A stretch of 6,796 nucleotides of DNA from Gammaproteobacteria bacterium. GTDB lineage: Bacteria > Pseudomonadota > Gammaproteobacteria > Steroidobacterales > Steroidobacteraceae. The DNA is taken from NCBI GenBank assembly GCA_030040235.1, contig JASHUC010000214.1:1-6796 (forward strand), given 5' to 3'. Numbering within the stretch: the first letter of the stretch is position 1; each line of letters begins with the position of its first letter. A program made the translations under genes and the position numbers. Positions 5,716-6,796 of this stretch are shown piece by piece. The notes beneath the pieces are model-generated. The model had not been told where the DNA came from. It did not search any database and saw only the letters and a program-made list of their open reading frames with translations.

Positions 5716-6558
5716 TTCGCAACCGCGCTACTGACCGCTCGTCGTGAGGCTCAAATCGGCCCGGTAACGGACAATCGTCACCTGCTCGCTCGCGATGGTG
5801 TTGGAGAGTGCGTTCTCGATGGCGAGCGCCGCGGGCGCACCGTAGGCCTGAGTCAGCACCTCGACGTTGGATTTTCCCTGATGCCCGAAATCGGCGAAGT
5901 TGGGATGACCGATCGCGACGGTCACGACATCGGCATCGCCCCCCGCGACGGTCTCGAAGATCTCGACGGGGTTCGGGCTCGGGTTGAACTTCTTTTCCGC
6001 TTCGGCGAGCTGCCCCACGGTGGCGAGAAAATCATCCGCCTTGCCGGGCTTGATTCTCAGGTCGAGCACCTCCCAGAACTTCGACGGCGCGGAATTCGCC
6101 GCAGGGAGAGTCGAGAGGTTCGGCAGCAGCCGCACGAGACCGGAGTGGGAGGAAACCAGATAGGGCACGACGTTCTTTACGATCGCCTGGCCGAGGCCGG
6201 TCGAATAGCTCGGCGGGTTGTCCACGCTCTCCCACTTGAACGGCGCGAGGATGTCGATGTTGCCGTCGTCGGGACCATACATGACCTCGAAGGCCGACCA
6301 GCCGGTCGTGTCCCCGTGACTTTGGGCGTACGCCGCGACCTGCTTCATGCCCTGCTCGAACTTCGCCGTCGTGCCGGGCTTGACCACCAACGTGTACACA
6401 TGGACCAGGGAGCCCTGATTGTCCTGCGCGAGGGACGAGAGCGGTGCGAGGCACAGGGCGGCGAATGGAACGGCTGCAAATTTGAGCGATTTGACGGCAT
6501 TCATCGATGGGATCCCCACGAGTTGTTGTTGAGTGGTTTTGAGCGCCGGCCAATCGCC
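5708..6558 (-). repeat. Tandem duplication, unit B
   Basis: This is the second copy of the unit at 4867-5707. A third partial boundary, GGTGCT then GGTTCGCAACC, follows at 6559-6575, as expected if the units share a boundary sequence. Confidence 0.85.
5728..6504 (-). CDS. Secreted two-domain alpha/beta-barrel protein (ABM/NIPSNAP-like), paralogue B
   Basis: The product has 258 residues from the ATG at 6504. The frame is open to 6780, but the matching start and signal peptide of paralogue A show the extra 92 codons are not coding. The signal peptide is residues 1-26 (MNAVKSLKFA, hydrophobic run, SSLAQ). It has the same two barrel-like halves: VHVYTLVVKPGTTAKFEQ (34-51) and FWEVLDLRIKPGKADDFLA (143-161). 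Of the 43 differences from paralogue A, 35 fall in residues 1-150 and only 8 in 151-258. The most divergent patches are 101-113 and 131-139. It is the promoter-proximal gene of the pair, with conserved motif copy 3 about 100 nt upstream. Fold call is moderate; function is unknown. Confidence 0.9.
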   Translation of the reverse strand: MNAVKSLKFAAVPFAALCLAPLSSLAQDNQGSLVHVYTLVVKPGTTAKFEQGMKQVAAYAQSHGDTTGWSAFEVMYGPDDGNIDILAPFKWESVDNPPSYSTGLGQAIVKNVVPYLVSSHSGLVRLLPNLSTLPAANSAPSKFWEVLDLRIKPGKADDFLATVGQLAEAEKKFNPSPNPVEIFETVAGGDADVVTVAIGHPNFADFGHQGKSNVEVLTQAYGAPAALAIENALSNTIASEQVTIVRYRADLSLTTSGQ

Positions 6559-6564
6559 GGTGCT
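6542..6564. other. Hairpin in the leader of paralogue B
   Basis: AGCGCCGGC (6542-6550) pairs with 6556-6564 in a 9-bp stem with one G-T pair and a 5-nt loop. It corresponds to the hairpin at 5691-5715 and shares TGAGCGCCGG with the end of the regulator gene at 4852-4861. Here it precedes a gene instead of following one, so it would lie in the 5' leader if the promoter is near 6600. Confidence 0.45.
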
Positions 6565-6566
6565 GG

Positions 6567-6574
6567 TTCGCAAC
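6567..6574 (-). promoter_or_regulatory. GTTGCGAA box upstream of the barrel pair
   Basis: The minus strand reads GTTGCGAA inside GGTTGCGAACC, an inverted repeat of 4 bp around GCG. It lies 30 nt downstream of motif copy 3. A further copy is at 5716-5723, upstream of paralogue A, without the 20-bp motif. Confidence 0.3.
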
Positions 6575-6603
6575 CCCGTAGTTAGACACGCGCTATTCCG
6601 CGC

Positions 6604-6623
6604 CGCTTTGCCGAACGTCTCAA
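6604..6623 (-). promoter_or_regulatory. Conserved 20-bp intergenic motif, copy 3
   Basis: The minus strand reads TTGAGACGTTCGGCAAAGCG, identical to copy 1 (800-819, plus strand). It lies 100 nt upstream of paralogue B in the same orientation that copy 2 has toward the propeller gene. A 4-bp hairpin (6590-6593 with 6600-6603) abuts it. On the plus strand the similarity to copy 2 extends further, with GAGAGT here aligning to TAGAGT at 3737-3742. Confidence 0.6.
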
Positions 6624-6796
6624 ATGGGGGAGAGTGGAGGTTGATTTCGATCCGCGCGCGGAGGGTCGGTGACATTTGGCAACGATAATTGAGCCGGCCG
6701 ATGCGCACCGATGGGCGCTCCGCGGGGGTAAGATGCTGCGCCCGCTGCCGCCGGGAAGGGTTGAGTACGGCAGCGGACACCGGGTAGGGACTTGCC
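6624..6796. other. Right-edge region without a supported gene
   Basis: It contains a perfect 12-bp palindrome, TCCGCGCGCGGA, at 6651-6662. A plus-strand ATG at 6733 with upstream GGGGG is open for 21 codons to the edge. That is too little to call a gene, though it would explain a divergent promoter here. Confidence 0.4.

Noticed and set aside
5572..6585. Plus-strand open frame (337 codons), and the similar one at 5034-5684, opposite the paralogues
   Set aside because: The two resemble each other only because the real minus-strand genes are duplicates; composition is typical of antisense frames.
6505..6780. N-terminal extension of paralogue B to 6780
   Set aside because: Paralogue A starts at the matching ATG with an equivalent signal peptide; the extension crosses the hairpin and motif copy 3 and has no protein-like features.
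6733..6796. Possible plus-strand gene starting at ATG 6733
   Set aside because: Only 21 open codons are visible before the edge, with no recognisable sequence; noted but not annotated.

Overview
The window is GC-rich with dense, signal-peptide-bearing genes and a Tat-exported flavoprotein. This points to a high-GC Pseudomonadota chromosome. No 16S or other taxonomic marker is present, so the genus is not called. Six protein genes are supported, one cut by the left edge. No tRNA, rRNA, CRISPR array, transposase or integrase was seen.

Layout: (1) positions 1-629, minus strand, the N-terminal part of a secreted right-handed beta-helix protein that runs off the left edge. (2) A 234-nt gap. (3) 864-3658, minus strand, a two-gene operon: a secreted beta-propeller protein (first gene, 2417-3658), then 20 nt later a Tat-exported FAD-linked oxidoreductase of the berberine-bridge-enzyme type (864-2396). 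(4) A 145-nt divergent regulatory region. (5) 3804-4865, plus strand, an AraC-family regulator with a GTG start. (6) 4881-6504, minus strand, two tandem paralogues of a secreted protein made of two alpha/beta-barrel (ABM/NIPSNAP-like) domains, convergent with the regulator gene. (7) 6505-6796, the upstream region of the paralogue pair, with no convincing gene.

Five of the six products carry export signals and the sixth is a transcription factor. This looks like an envelope or extracellular function under one local regulator. The main unexplained signal is a 20-bp sequence found once in each of the three intergenic regions longer than 100 bp. Two copies are identical and the third matches at 17 of 20. 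It could be the operator that ties these transcription units into one regulon, possibly bound by the AraC-type protein, or it could be a small dispersed intergenic repeat. The second notable structure is an approximately 847-bp tandem duplication that carries a GC-rich hairpin at each boundary. The substrate of the system cannot be read from the sequence.
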